Below, one piece after another: positions 32,467 to 44,699 of a stretch of 64,000 bases of DNA. The notes beneath the pieces are model-generated. The model did no database searches. It was given only the letters and a program-made list of their open reading frames with translations, and was not told the DNA's origin. Numbering within the stretch: the first letter of the stretch is position 1; each line of letters begins with the position of its first letter. The DNA comes from Eutreptiella sp. 'Long Island Sound 2002' (taxonomy: Eukaryota > Euglenozoa > Euglenophyceae > Eutreptiales > Eutreptiaceae). The translations under genes and the position numbers were made by a program. Where the stretch lies: contig OZ038378.1 of the NCBI GenBank assembly GCA_964036045.1, positions 41,293,228 to 41,357,227 on the forward strand. Reading direction: 5' to 3'.

Positions 32467-33522
32467 CTGAATATTGGGACCGAGCGAGTGGGGGAGGGAA
32501 CATCAGCTGTGACTGGTGAGGGACATCAAGAATGATTCACACATTGATGGCTCTTGACAAAGTGAAATCAGCTTGCAAGTGAACCCCATCACCACGAGGC
32601 CCACTTTCAAGGCTTTTTGGGACTTCTGGGGGGCCAAAATGCTCCAAAATGGGTTCAAAATGGGCTCATTTCACCTGTTTGTGCACCCCAAATTGTCCAG
32701 GATGAGGTTTGGAAAAATGCGTTTTTGACCCATATTTGACCCATTTTTGGTCCCAAAACAGCCCATTTCCAAGGCATTTTGGGATTTTCGGGGGACCAAA
32801 ATGGGCCACCACAAGCTCAAAACGGTCCAAAAACACTTGTTTTAGCGTCGCACATGGTCGAGGATCATTTTTGAGAAAAGTCATCTTTTTGCCCCTACTG
32901 GACCCTGTTGACCCATTTGGGCACCCACCTATTTCGGTTTGAGTTAGCAGCTTGCCGCAGCCTAATGGGCCTAGGTACGGGGGTCTAGGCGTCCATTTGG
33001 GCATTTCTGAGGGGTGGAAACCACAAAAAGTGGGGGGTTGCGGGTAGAGTAGGTACCCTCGGAATCGCATTTTGAGCCATGTAGCCAAAGATATGGCCTA
33101 TTCTTGGTTTGTGGCTGTCGGCATTTGGAGCTTTTTGGGGGCCTTTTTGGGCCGTTTCCACGACATATCATGGAGTTAGAGGGCCGCAAAGAGCTTGTTG
33201 ACACGGGGAAGTCAAGCCGCACGTGGAGTGTACCCACCGTTTCCCTTCGTTTGGCTGTTTTGAATGTGTTCCAGGGCTTTTTTGGCCCAAAAATGGCTGT
33301 TTTTGGCCCTAAACTGCAGTTTTTGAAACCGAGGTCCGCCACTTGCAAATCCAGTTCGTGGCCGCCACCTTCGAGTTTCTCGCTCAAACTTTGTGTGATT
33401 GTACTTCACACCCATATAGGTATCATGCACCAAAATTTCACCCGAATCCGAAGCACCACGACGGAGTTCTGATTTTTGCCCATTTCGCGCGTGCTGCTGC
33501 TTGCTGCTTGCTGCTTGCTTGC

Positions 33523-33569
<47 letters not shown>

Positions 33570-34820
33570 ACTGCTGCTGCTGCTAAACCTGGTAGGTCCA
33601 CCCTAGACACTAAAAGGGGTTATAAAACCAAGACTTGTTCCACCAGCTCGGTGACCCTAACCCTAACCCTAATCAAGACTGAATATTGGGACCGAGCGAG
33701 TGGGGGAGGGAACATCAGCTATGACTGGTGAGGGACATCAAGAATGATTCACACATTGATGGCTCTTGACAAAGTGGAATCGGCTTGCAAGTGAACCCCA
33801 TCACCACGAGGCCCACTTTCAAGGCTTTTTGGACTTCTGAGGGGCCAAAATACCCCAAAATGGGCTCAAAATGGGCTCATTTCACCCGTTTGTGCACCCC
33901 AAATGGTCTAGGATGAGGTTTGGAAAAATGCGTTTTTGACCCATTTTTTACCCATTTTTGGTCCCAAAACAGCCCATTTCCAAGGCATTTTGGGATTTTC
34001 GGAGGACCAAAATGGGCCACCACAAGCTCAAAACGGTCCAAAAACACTTGTTTTAGCGTCGCACATGGTCGAGGATCATTTTTGAGAAAAGTCATCTTTT
34101 TGCCCCTACTGGACCCTGTTGACCCATTTGGGCACCCACCTGTTTGGGCTTGAGCTCGCAGCTTGCCGCAACCTAGTGGGCCTAGGTATGGGGGTCTAGA
34201 CGTCCATTTGGGGAATTTTGAGGGGTGGAAACCACAAAAAGTGGGGGGTTGCGGGTGGAGTAGGTGCCCTCGGAATCGCATTTTGAGCCATGTAGCCAAA
34301 GATATGGCCTATTCTTGGTTTGTGGCTGTCGGCATTTGGAGCTTCTGGGGGCCTTTTTGGGCCGTTTCCACGACATATCATGGAGTTAGAGGGCCGCAAA
34401 GAGCTTGTTGACATGCGGAAGTCAAGCCGCACGTGGAGTGTACCCACCGTTTCCCTTCGTTTGGCCGTTTTGAATGTGTGCCGGGGCTTTTTAAGCCCAA
34501 AAATGGCTGTTTTTGGCCCTAAACTGCAGTTTTTGAAACTGAGGTCCGCCACTTGCGAATCCCGTTCCCGGCCGCCACCGTTGAGTTTCTCGCTCAAATT
34601 TTGTGTGATTGTACTTCACACCCATAGGTATCATCCACCAAAATTTCACCCGAATCCGAAGCACCACGACGGAGTTCTGATTTTGGCCCGTTTCGCGCGT
34701 GCTGCTTGCTTGCTGCTTGCTGCTTGCTTGCTGCTTGCTTGCTGCTTGCTTGCTAAACCTGGTAGGTCCACCCTAGACACTAAAAAGGGTTATAAAACCA
34801 AGACTGGTTCCACCAGCTCG
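32461..34820. repeat. Two direct copies of a 1.2 kb telomere-associated unit
   Basis: The unit beginning TCAAGACTGAATATTGGGAC starts at 32461 and 33673, a period of 1212 bp. Each copy ends with a TTGC-rich microsatellite (33490-33582 and 34703-34753). The words GGTTATAAAACCAAGAC follow, and then a CCCTAA tract. The minus strand of both copies has open frames of about 130-140 codons (32666-33088 and 33877-34299), about 95 percent alike. They look low in complexity, and I do not call them genes. Confidence 0.85.
33653..33671. repeat. Interstitial CCCTAA tract between the two units
   Basis: Three perfect CCCTAA units at the boundary between the two 1.2 kb copies. Confidence 0.9.
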
Positions 34821-34825
34821 GTCTC

Positions 34826-34872
34826 CCTAACCCTAACCCTAACCCTAACCCTAACCCTAACCCTAACCCTAG
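34826..34872. repeat. Interstitial CCCTAA tract, about eight units
   Basis: Perfect CCCTAA repeats followed by degenerate CCCTAG variants to about 34910. TTAGGG units in the opposite orientation lie at 35036-35049. Confidence 0.95.
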
Positions 34873-35102
34873 CCTTGCCCCTAGCCCTAGCTCTCACCCT
34901 AGGCTCGGGTTAGAATGAGTGTTGGGGTCCAAAACGGAGAGCAATGATGTGGCAAAAGCAGCCATGAAAGAAATTTGGGGGATCTTGTGCATCCCAATTC
35001 ACATGGCTGGCATGGCCAAACCAACTGGCTGCAAAGGTTAGGGTTAGGTTTATGGTGATGGTATGGTTAGATTGAGGGCAAGGGGAGGTAAGGGGAGCCT
35101 GT

Positions 35103-35290
35103 GCCCCCCCCCCCCCCCTCACCACCCCAAATCGCCCCACTTGGACCCCCCCCCCCAACCGACCCTCCCACCCCCCCCCCCATCTCCCCTCCTTGAACCC
35201 CCCCCTCCAATGCCCCCCCCCCCCCCCCCCTCCCTCCCCTTGGGGCCTTCGGCCCACTTCTACGGGGTGGGGGGGGGGGAGTCGCGTATA
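35103..35290. repeat. Poly-C-rich low-complexity block
   Basis: Several runs of 9 to 18 C separated by short spacers, followed by a G run and a TATA-like TATAAAAG at 35287. No gene is recognised downstream. Confidence 0.85.
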
Positions 35291-35294
35291 AAAG

Positions 35295-37090
35295 CGAGGA
35301 GACGTCCCCCCCCGTGGTGCACACTAGTAGTCAAGTGTCAGCAACGTGTGTCTGCAAGCAATGACCCCCCTCACAAAATTCCGTGCCTCAAGTAGAAGTG
35401 TGCACATACCACACACGTACCCCTCACACCGCCCGCTCCAAAGCGTCAGAAACCCAAGTCTCCATAGCCACAACACACCAGTCTCATAGCACTTGATGGG
35501 CAAGGGGCCCGGGGGGCGGAGGATGCAATTAGGCATGCCCTTTTGCACCACACCATCACAGCACTTCATGAGAGCATACTCAAACGCCAGCCTACGAGCG
35601 ATTTTGACTCTGTAGAAGAGGTGGAGACACGCTGCAAAGAGGTAGACCGCCATAAACACCAAATGTTGCCTCCACCCCATCACTACACAATGGTTTCCCT
35701 TGGGAATAGTACTCATCTATGGTGGTGTTCACAGTGGCGATGGAGGCTGCAATGTAACAGCTGGTCAAGGCGATCTAGGCGATCTAGTGATGGTGTACAA
35801 GACAGAGGGCCCCCTTTAGCCGGAGGTGGACGAGCGGCCGATGGCCCCCCTCTCGCCAAAGTGGGAGCGGCACCTAGCAAGGGGGGGGGGTGGACTCTCT
35901 CTGGGCCCAACTTGGAGTGCAGAGGAGTCCCTCTTGGCACCGGCGTCCCTGAGTGTGCTTTGTAGCCGCGGGACATGGAGCGGCTCCTGCCCGTGGCCCC
36001 GGTGGCACACAACGCGGCAGGGGGACCAAGGTGCTGCCGAAGGAAATAAGCCAATGCCCCCCTGCAAGTGTGCCCCACCGGACGGCCCAAGACCTTTGTG
36101 ATGGCCCGGGTGCACGCGGCACAAGGGGCTATATCCTCTTTGCTACTTTAGTTGCGGCCGACCCTGCAACCCTTGCGAGGGGCAAGTAGGGGCGCTGAAG
36201 GGACGTGGGTATCTGTGAGACACTAACTGCAGAGGCTGCAGCACTTGGGGTTGTTGGAGCTAGGCGTGTTCCCGCTTGGGGTTACGGGCCCGTCCCGCTT
36301 GGGTTGACGGGCCCGTCCCGAGGACGGTAGAGTTGGATGAGTGCCTATTGTAGCTCAAGTGGCTTGCGGTGGCACGCCTCCAACAAGAGGAGCGGGACCG
36401 GGTCGCCGCGTGGTAGGCCTGGCTACAGGAGGAGTGGGGGACACGTTCGGGGGCTGTGTGCGTGTGGCTGAAGGAGGAGGGTTTCCTGCCGCCAATGCTG
36501 TTTGTGCAGGGCCCGAACGGGTCCCCCACAACCAACGTGTGGGAAATGGACGGGCTGTTGCGGGACACGTGGGAGCGCCAGCGGATCCTACCAGCTCCGA
36601 CCATGTGGGCTTATGGCCGACAACTTCATGGCCTGTAGGTGCAGCCACATATAGTCCTCAGTCAGGTGCTTGGCCAGCATGGGCACTTGGCAGCACGTGC
36701 CCATGCTTGGTGAATGCCTCTAGGGAGAGCTCGGCGGCCTCCGCATACTTGCAAATCCCAAACCAGGTCCTTTGGTGGCTCACCCAGCTTGTGACACTCG
36801 TCGAAGAGGAGGTCCAACACCCTTGACCCACAGGTACACTTCCCTCATCCCCAAGCCACAGGAGGAAGGACCTTTGCATACACGTCTGGTAAGATGTGTG
36901 TCCATGGTCTACCGACTGTGCATAGGAACCCGGGTCCAGGAGGTGCGCTATCACCCACAGCGGCCATGTACCATTAGCTTTGGCACACATTCAGCCTCCT
37001 AGGGGCTATGGGAAGGTGGTAGCATGCCACCAACAGCATCATGTAGGTAGGCTTGTGCTTTAATATTTGAAATGCCAATGGTGCCCCCCA
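35295..37090. other. Interval without a recognisable gene
   Basis: Frames up to 160 codons occur on both strands but none shows a domain. A tRNA A-box-like TAGCTCAAGTGG lies at 36351. Confidence 0.4.
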
Positions 37091-37093
37091 CAC

Positions 37094-37157
37094 CCTACAC
37101 ACACACACACACACACACACACACCAACGCTGTGGAGTTTGTTGAAAAGATTGGGCG

Positions 37158-37196
<39 letters not shown>
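37094..37196. repeat. CA microsatellites
   Basis: (CA)n at 37096-37123 and 37159-37196. Confidence 0.95.
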
Positions 37197-37197
<1 letters not shown>

Positions 37198-38769
37198 CAC
37201 CCTCTTGGAGCTCCTCGAAAATCATGACATGGCGTGACGAATTTCTTTTTCAATTTCTCAAGTGTTGTGTGCTCACTTGATCCGTTCGGGGTCAACACAA
37301 ACTTCTGTGGGGTCCCAAGGGTTGTTGCTTCCTTTTCCCATTCCTCTGAGGCACCCATGGAAAATTTTTTGACGCTTAATGTCCAATTGCTTGTGCTTGT
37401 TGATGTTGGTGCGGTGATAGCGACCATCCAATTCTTCAAGTACGAGGACCACCTCTCTGGCATGAAGAAGTTGCAATCCCACAATGTAGCGTAGAAGGCT
37501 GCAACAAGTCTCCTTGCACGCCAGCCCGAATCCCAAAGCCATGTTGTAATTGATGAAGCAACGCGGTGGGCATACTCTTGGGATCACATTCTTCCCTTTG
37601 TCTTGAACACACTTGTGCTGCATTGTGAACTTGTGCTGCATTTTGAAGCCCCGCTTTGCGGTGCAGCACCCCAGGAGCTTTAACCTCTTGGCAGAGGCCT
37701 ATTAGCTGCCTTTTGTCAAAGGTTGCCTACAGGAGAAGGATTCTTCAGCTGCAACCCATGCAACTCCTCACCGCCCTACGACCAGTGGGTTCACCACAAC
37801 CCAGCCAAGCACCGACACACCCCCTCCTATGTCAGTGGGTAGTAGCATGTCGTAGCTATATGCCACCTTGTCCCAAGATCCAGCCCCAATTTTTTATGTG
37901 CTTGCTAGTGCAATCCAAGGAACGCCATGTTGCAGGCCACCACATTCCGTTGTTGGTGGATGGAGGCTTTGAAGCTCGGGAGTGTTTTCAAACAGCACTC
38001 CACAGTTGCTGAGCAATATGAGTTCCTACGTGCCGTAAATAGCTGGGACATAAAAAGCAATGAACAATATGTAGTTGCCGTGGACAATCACGGGGATGGG
38101 TAGCGGAGCTACCTCCAAAGACACTGATTGCCCCAACGTTGGGATTGCGTGCTCGGTGTGCATTGAAGCCTTTGTAGACCATTGTTTGAACCAGTTCAAC
38201 AATAAGTTGGTTTTTCCTCCGCGAACAAAGGCATTGAATATCGTTTTACACGCAACCAACACACGTTCCTTCATGCCTTTCAATTGTTGTCATAGATGGT
38301 CACCCCTTGGGCACACGAAGTTTGTTTGGCACTTCACAACAATTGGAATTCCCCTAACAAGCCTCTGTGTGCAACCCACAACTCACATCATACCTTTTAT
38401 ATCAACGAAAGTGGCTTCTGTTTTTTTACCAATCTCCTCTTCGTCAAATGTAGCATCCAGCATGACCACAACACAACGTTGGCCACTGCCCTGAGACTCC
38501 TTGCCCGGCGGGAGCACCACATGGGAACTTGATAAGCACAAAGTAGACCAATAAACATTGAGCAGGCTACAAAAGTATACTTCTTTTTCAAATTTGCAAT
38601 TCTTGAACCCTACTACATGGCCCTCTCCATTAAGTAGTGAGTGGGGGACATTTGGGGTTCCGTGGGGCGTGGTCCAAGTTCTTGGTGGATGGTCACAAGT
38701 GGAATGATGCATGCGAAGGTGTTGAGGCATAGTGGCATGAGGTTCAGGAGTTTGTTCTAGCACATGGTT

Positions 38770-39265
38770 TGCTGAAATGCATATGAAAAAATGTTGTGGG
38801 ATTTTAGGCGGCCCATTATTAAGGCCAGACAGAAGTTCCTTCGCTTCCACATTATTTCAAGATGTGCTTTGGCACTCATTCCCACAAGTGCTGATTTGGA
38901 ACAGCTATTCTCTTTCCTTAATTGGATCAACCGGGTAGACTGCAGGTCTGTGGAAATGGATATGCTTGAGAAGTTGTTGATTGTGGCACGTGACATCTTT
39001 AACTGTGTTTGATTTTGACCCAATGGTTGAGGTGGATTAGAGGAAGAGACGGGTCCATGTGTTGCATAGTGAGAGGGCAAACAAGGGGACGCAAAGGCGT
39101 CTTGACATTTGCCTTGCCGATGATGACGGTGATGATAATGATGATGATGTTTTTGAGGACCATTGTGCTGATGAAAGTAATGATCATTTCCCAGGCTTCG
39201 GTTTGAGCTCTAATTCACACTCTAGCTCTAGTTGTGTGTCTTCCTCCGACTCCGACTCAGATTAG
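38770..39265 (+). pseudogene. hAT transposase C-terminal region, frameshifted
   Basis: The plus strand encodes LIPTSADLEQLFSFLNWI followed by EMDMLEKLLIVARDI. This matches the hAT dimerisation region, which typically has a Ser-Ala..E.xFS motif and then a Leu-rich helix. After a stop and frame change the sequence continues with a basic stretch and an acidic, Ser-rich tail (DDDGDDNDDD; SSSSCVSSSDSDSD). Upstream, between 37.2 and 38.7 kb, protein-like pieces exist but I could not join them into the catalytic domain. hAT transposases move DNA by cut and paste. This copy is dead. Confidence 0.55.
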
Positions 39266-39449
39266 TTGTGAACATTTGTTGACCTCAAGACTGTCCACAT
39301 GGAGTATGTCACATGGATTGCATGTCATTCATCACCTGGACCTGCTTTGTCCAAGTGTCTAACCGACCAAGGGGTTGTGGGTGCGCACTGTTGCGATGTC
39401 AATGGTGACCCCCCCCCCCCCCAACCAACCAACCAACCAAACGAAAATA

Positions 39450-40215
39450 ACCATGAGAAAGCGTAAGCAAAAGCGCATAGTGGCCCTAGGGTCACTGCTG
39501 CGGTCCCTGGAGGTGGACTTCTTCGCCATCCAAGAGCCCCACTTCGTCACGGTGGAGGATCGTCAAGTGGGCATGCAGTGCTTATCAAAGTACGGGTATG
39601 GCCTGGACGGACCACTTCATGAAGAAGGACGGGGAGGAGTGGCATTGGCGTGGAAAACATCCAAGTGGACACTACAATCAATGAAGTTCTTGTCTCCCAG
39701 GGCGCTGAAAGCCTCACTGTCGAGTGGTCCACTGGAGATCACCATAGTTGTGGCCCACTTCCATCACAAGCACACGCGTCGACAGTCGCAGTGGAAAGAC
39801 ATCGCCAAGGAGCTACATGGACCGAACCCGATTCTGTGTGCAGATCACAATAGTTTAGTTGTAAAACACAGGGACGCCTTTGCGCCCCCAGAGTTTGAGC
39901 ATGACACGCCCTTACGTGCCAGAGAACAGGAGGTGACAACCCTGGCGAAAGCAGGTCTGCAGGACGTCTGGGTGGACATCCACTGTCCAACTCTGACGGA
40001 CATCAAGGACAAGGAATCATCGTGCCCGACGGGCTTCCCTCTTGCGGCTGTTCCAAAGAACGCTCTTGAGGCAGGCAGACCCGGTACCCGGGGACGCTGT
40101 GCGGTTCCTCTACACGCTGCTGAGCACACCCCCATGCGAAAGAAGATACACATGACGGGTGATGACACACAAGGGGGGGTAGGAAAGAAAGATTGGAGCA
40201 CGTGGTGCAGATACC
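39450..40215 (+). pseudogene. Plus-strand LINE endonuclease (APE-like) domain
   Basis: The frame reads VDFFAIQEPHFVT (the QE metal-binding motif), GRGGVALAWK, ITIVVAHFHHKH, then ILCADHNSL where GDxN is expected, and AGLQDVW. This is the order of the endonuclease/exonuclease/phosphatase fold of LINEs. The Gly of GDxN is Ala and the Asn is displaced, so activity is doubtful. The frame runs into a tRNA-like SINE sequence at 40221. Reverse transcriptase of the same orientation lies at 41.6 kb, probably the same element split by repeats. Confidence 0.65.
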
Positions 40216-40220
40216 CAATC

Positions 40221-40283
40221 GTCGTGGCCCAGTGGATACACCACACCTCTTCTGTCTTGTAGAGGATGGTTCGAACCCCGGGG
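40221..40283 (+). other. tRNA-derived SINE head
   Basis: A box TGGCCCAGTGG and B box GGTTCGAACCCC, 40 bases apart, with a 5 bp stem CCTCT/AGAGG where the anticodon arm would be. The loop is too long for a tRNA. A GA-rich stretch follows. Confidence 0.5.
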
Positions 40284-40328
40284 GGGATAGAGATACACCG
40301 AACGACCCGAACCCCCCTTTTTGGGCGA

Positions 40329-40500
40329 GAGGGAGAGAGAGAGAGTGAGAGAGAGAGTGAGAGAGAGAGAAGGAAGAAGTGGGAAAGGAACAAAGAGGAG
40401 CAACAGAGAGGAGAGAGAGAGAGAGTGGGGCGCAGGAGAGAGAGCAGGAGAGAATGTGAGGGAGAGAGTGGGAGAGAGACCCACAGAGCAAGAGTCGGGG
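40329..40500. repeat. GA-rich microsatellite
   Basis: A purine tract dominated by GAGA and GAGT units. Confidence 0.9.
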
Positions 40501-40829
40501 GCTAACCGGCGCAAAGGGAGGGTGGTGGGTTTGAGCTGACCAGGGTGTGAGGGACGCCAAGACAGCACAGAACAGTCAAATGGTGAAATAACAGGGCGCC
40601 ATTGCGCCCCTGAGCCACAGGCTCAACACGTCGTTACGTGTTGAAAGGTCGATGCATGACTGGGGCTGCGAAAGTGTGGCCCATGTGAGGAAGACGGAAG
40701 CAAGTAGGCATGAATATGTGGGCAGCATGCGCATGCATGGTGTGGAGCTGAAATGGTATGCGCCACACACAGTACAGCAACGATCTGTTGAGTTGCCTGA
40801 TAGCCGGAGCACTTGCTGAAATGTTGAGA

Positions 40830-40935
40830 CGCCTTTGCGCCACCAAAGGCGCCTTTGCGCCCCCGAGGCTCGAGTACGACACGTCCTCACGTGCCAAGGA
40901 GCACGTGCACGACAGGAGCACGACCTGCAGGGCAA
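40830..40935 (+). repeat. Second copy of a LINE endonuclease segment
   Basis: This stretch encodes FAPPRLEYDTSSRAKEH, matching FAPPEFEHDTPLRAREQ of the endonuclease frame near 39.87-39.94 kb. It is a short, diverged duplicate of that LINE part. Confidence 0.5.
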
Positions 40936-40970
40936 GGGTTAGAGACTAACCGGCACTATGGGTGGGTGGT

Positions 40971-41151
40971 GGGTGCGAGCTGACCTCAGTGTCCAGAGGG
41001 CCAGAGCCAATGCACAGTCAGCAACCACCTGGTGTGGTACAGAACTTGTCTACGCTGCAGTGCAGCAAGTAAAACATTGAACAATGTGGTGATGACCATG
41101 CGCCTGTGACACGGGGGCGTATGCGAGCCCAGTATCCGTTGCCTCATGGCC
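40971..41151. repeat. Dispersed 181 bp repeat, copy 1
   Basis: Matches 56951-57131 over 181 bp with about five to seven differences. Near its right end the minus strand starts like a tRNA (GCAACGGATAC), with no B box visible. A related end occurs near 44590-44625. Confidence 0.85.
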
Positions 41152-41249
41152 AACCAACCAAATCCCCCCCGCCCCAACACCGGCAGAAGGAACTGATCCA
41201 AGCTGAGACTATGAGCTTGAGTCCGAGCGAGCCTGAAATGCAAAATGAG

Positions 41250-41435
41250 CCCCGCGTCTTGACTGCGGTATCTCTGCTAAAGTTCTTTACTGCACATGCT
41301 TGAACGCTCAAACCCCGCGTCTTGTCGCGGAGGAAACTGTTGACGTGAGCCCCGCGTTCTGTCGCGGAACACGGCAGTAACTCATTTCAGCAGCAGCTTG
41401 TGTGCAATTTCAAACTCCGCGTCTTGTCGCGGAGG
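41250..41435. repeat. Cluster of four CCGCG-tcttgt-CGCGG hairpins
   Basis: Small hairpins lie at 41250-41268 (imperfect), 41313-41333, 41350-41367 and 41415-41435. The best has 7-base arms CTCCGCG/CGCGGAG around TCTTGT. Intervals are 35 to 65 bp and the sequences between them are unrelated. Confidence 0.7.
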
Positions 41436-41599
41436 AACTCGCTGGCGTGATGCCGTCACAAAGGCCATGGGGAGAGGTGGTGGAAGCCGCAGTATCGACA
41501 TTCAGTGCTTGTACTTTGAAACGTTGTCGTGCTTGCTGTGGAAGATGGAGATTAACAGGATGTAGCAGCACGTGGCCGTGACCACAGCTGCAATACCAC

Positions 41600-42740
41600 C
41601 GCTATACGAGAGGCTGGCAGCAGCACCAGGAGGGCGGGGCAGGGAGGACGTGTGCCCGATTGGCTACACGGATGACACCCAAGCCATCACTTTGGAGCCA
41701 AAGGGGGGGCTGCCCGTGATTGTCTAATGCCCAGGCGGTCGTGGATTGCACGGACGTTTGGCCAGCGGACACCGGACAGGGCACCAACACCGGGAAGTCC
41801 AATTCGTGGCGCATGGGCAGTCGGCCGGCGCCGCCGGTGACCCTGCAGGGGGCACCCATCCCGCCGGCGCGGGAATTCAAGTAGTTGGGTGTGGGTATCC
41901 GTCTCGACGCCGAGCATGGCACTGGTTTGCAGCTCTAGGTGCGCTTAGAGCAGGGTCCAGCACTCTTGCACCGACTGGGATGTGTGCCCACCTTCCGCAT
42001 GGCGCAAGTGGCCATATGGACGCTGGCCCTGGCCAAGGCCATGTACGGCGTGGAGAGAGAAGGACCTAGCGCGCCTCGAGCATACAACCATGCGGGCCTT
42101 GTAGGTCCCCACATGTGTCTCCCAGGCAAGGGAGGTGCTCTAGGCTGTGCTGGTGCCGGGGCACCGAACCTTGCCGCTTTGGCGCCTGCCGTATGCATAG
42201 GCGATGTGGTTGGCACGTCACACGCGCAAGCTAGGCGCTGTGCAGGTGCTGGTACAAGCGGTGCTAGAGGAAAAGGCCTGGCCGCCCACGACCGGGCCTA
42301 TGGGGCGCTCCATGCAGGCGGTCCGGTAGTTGAGGAAGGAGCCTCGGCAAGGTTGGTGGCTTTGGCGGGTGCCAGAGCAAACGGAGGAGCCGCACCTTGT
42401 GCTGGAGGGCCGAACCCGCTTTTGCCAACGCTTGCGGGAGTCGCGGTGGTATACAGCATTGGAGGCGCTGGAAGTGCAACGCCCAGCCATGTAGGGAGAC
42501 CTGTGGGTGGTGGTGTGCATGCAAGCATGCACCTATCTATGGACCTCCACAAAAATGGAGTTGTCTCCGCTCCGGGTGCTCATGGCATGCGTCACCTCCA
42601 CAGCCGAACACGGGCGCATGCACACCATCCCGTCGTAGGGAACCTGCCCATAGTGTGCAGGCTGCCCGGAGACCAAGGCACACGCCTGGTCTCAGCTTAC
42701 CAGCATGTGGTGCAGGCCTTTGTGGACGAGGACCCTAACA
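41600..42740 (+). pseudogene. Plus-strand LINE reverse transcriptase, decayed
   Basis: GYTDDTQAITL at about 41661-41693 is the catalytic [FY]xDD box. It is followed by TGQGTNTGKSNSW, VTLQGAPIPPAREFK, a TAG stop at 41882 where a Tyr is usual, then LGVGIRLD. A frame change leads to ALLHRLGCVPTFRMAQVAIWTLALAKAMYGVE, a thumb-like region. A Cys-rich stretch (GTCP.CAGC) near 42.65 kb in another frame resembles the tail of LINE ORF2. Palm motifs upstream of YTDD are not clear. The stops and frame changes show it is inactive. Confidence 0.6.
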
Positions 42741-42749
42741 CATGACGCC

Positions 42750-44650
42750 ACACCCTTCTTACAGTACAGAATGCACTCGGCCCACACGTTACAGTTGTTC
42801 TTACTTTTCTTCTGTATGTACCCCCCTGCTGAATCTGTATGTTACTCCCTGCACTTCTTGAAACTAAACAGCAACTGACCGGGAAAGGCCGAGTGAGTGC
42901 CATGCTTTGCAGCCCAGTCAGTTCGCACGTAAACTGTGAATGCAGTCCACACCTTAAGGACGACTGCTATTTATTGATCCTGGTTGTTCACTAGAGTCGG
43001 CAGAAAGGACAGGCACACAAGTGACCCACAGAGCTAACCGCAAGAAACGCCTCACTGTACCTTACATAGTGGAGCACCCCAACCAAGAAGGGGACACGTG
43101 CATTGATTGAGCTACGCAGTACTGCTGGACTAATGGCTGGAATTGTCTATGGCGGGGACATTCAGTCTATCGGAACCGACCATTGATCCCCCAAGGCACA
43201 CTCACTCTGGGATTGTCGGCGTTGGTTGTTACTTGCAGAGGCGGCCCCAGGGCCCACGCTAGTGCTACTGTCTGCATGGTCCGCGTGCCTCCAGGCCATG
43301 GGGCTTCTGTTGGCGGCCCTAGTCAACCCGCCGGAGTTGGACTAGGCTTGCCGCCCGACGTCGAGAGGCGGGCACGGGCGTTGGTGGTAGCACGCAAGCG
43401 TCCGCCGGATGCACCGGGACTATCCATGGAGACGCCTCGGCGATAGACCGCTGCCCCGGGCGAAGTTGGCGCCGCCACTTGTTCCCCGGGTTGGGACGTT
43501 GCCTTCATGGAGGCCATCCTACGCCAGGCAGAAAGCCTCAGTGGTTCCCAGGCTAGGGGCACATCACGTATGTGGAGCTGGCCATGGAGTTCGAGCCCCA
43601 TGTGGGCAGGGCGCTTCCGGCGCCGGGGGACCACCGGCTACAGGGGTCACGTTGCCCCTGCACACCAAGGGACAGGTGCTGAAGCAGGCATTGAATCGGC
43701 TGCAGCACCTACAAGCGCTTGCCACGCAAGCAAGTGGCAAGGGATTGCAAAGGAGGGGGATGCACGGCCCGCCGGCGCGGGCACCAGGGAACAGCCTGGC
43801 GCGGCGCTTCGCATCCGCCTCCGGTGCCGAGCGCCACCATGCCTGGCCTGCAGGCAGCGGGGCACACAACATTGTTGCTAGCGGGCCCACGGGGGGCATA
43901 GCATGGACGCGGCGCAGGCGGGTGCGTCGGCATGTGCCCTTCGGACATGGCTGCAACCGGCCCTGCCAAGAGCAAACGTCTGATTGCTGGAAGCCTTGGC
44001 GAGTCTATCACCGGACCGGGCGGAGGCTGGTCTCTTGCCCTTGCCGCAGCAACTACGGCGGTAGCCGCCCGCATAGGCGGGATCGCCAAACAGCAGTGGA
44101 ACAATAGACGAGCTGCAGAGAGTGCGGCCTTGTCACTGACGGCTAGCGCTTCTGGGCAAGCGAGTGCTAGCGATCACCAATGCCGGAGCGCGCGGTACGC
44201 GGGCGCTAGCGTTGCGCGAGTACGCGTGTCCTTCATGCGCGCCACGGGCCGCGCCCCCCCCCCCCCCGTCTCCGGGGAGAGGGCACACAGCTTGAGCGGC
44301 TCTGGGATGTTGGGGAGGGCTGGGCAATTACTGGATGCCACTCCTCCCCCCCTTCCCCGCGGGGAATTGCCACGGCTGGGACGGGGAGCAGGGGGCCCAC
44401 AGGATGCCTTGGGGGGGGGTCTGCCACCCCCTCCCACCACCCCCCCTCCACACTGGCGGCCGTCTTCGGCGGATCTCACTGGACTTTACTTGACGCGCCG
44501 GGGGGGGCCTTCCATGCCCCCCCCCCCCAACCTGTTCTGCTGCTGCACTGCAGCACTTCCAAACCAATGACCGTTTGACTGTGTCGCGGGGGCGCTCGGT
44601 AGCCAAGTATCCGTCGCTTCATGCCCCCCCCCCCCCCCACCACCCCAAAG
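42750..44650. other. GC-rich interval with unassigned frames
   Basis: Plus-strand frames such as 43409-44107 and 43932-44570 have protein-like stretches (LPLHTKGQVLKQALNRLQHLQALATQ; LIAGSLGESITGPGGGWSLALAAATTAVAARI). They carry no domain I recognise and overlap in different frames. They may be ORF1 debris of a LINE. C/G runs lie near 44259, 44519 and 44625. Confidence 0.35.
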
Positions 44651-44699
44651 GCCCCAGGCAGTGCGGTGCATCAAAAGGACTAGGCCCTGCTTGCTAAAT

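Noticed and set aside
32666-34299. Minus-strand 140-codon frames conserved in both 1.2 kb units
   Set aside because: Conservation is explained by the duplication itself. The sequence is low in complexity and has no domain.
35287-35294. TATA box of a gene
   Set aside because: TATAAAAG is present but no supportable coding region follows.
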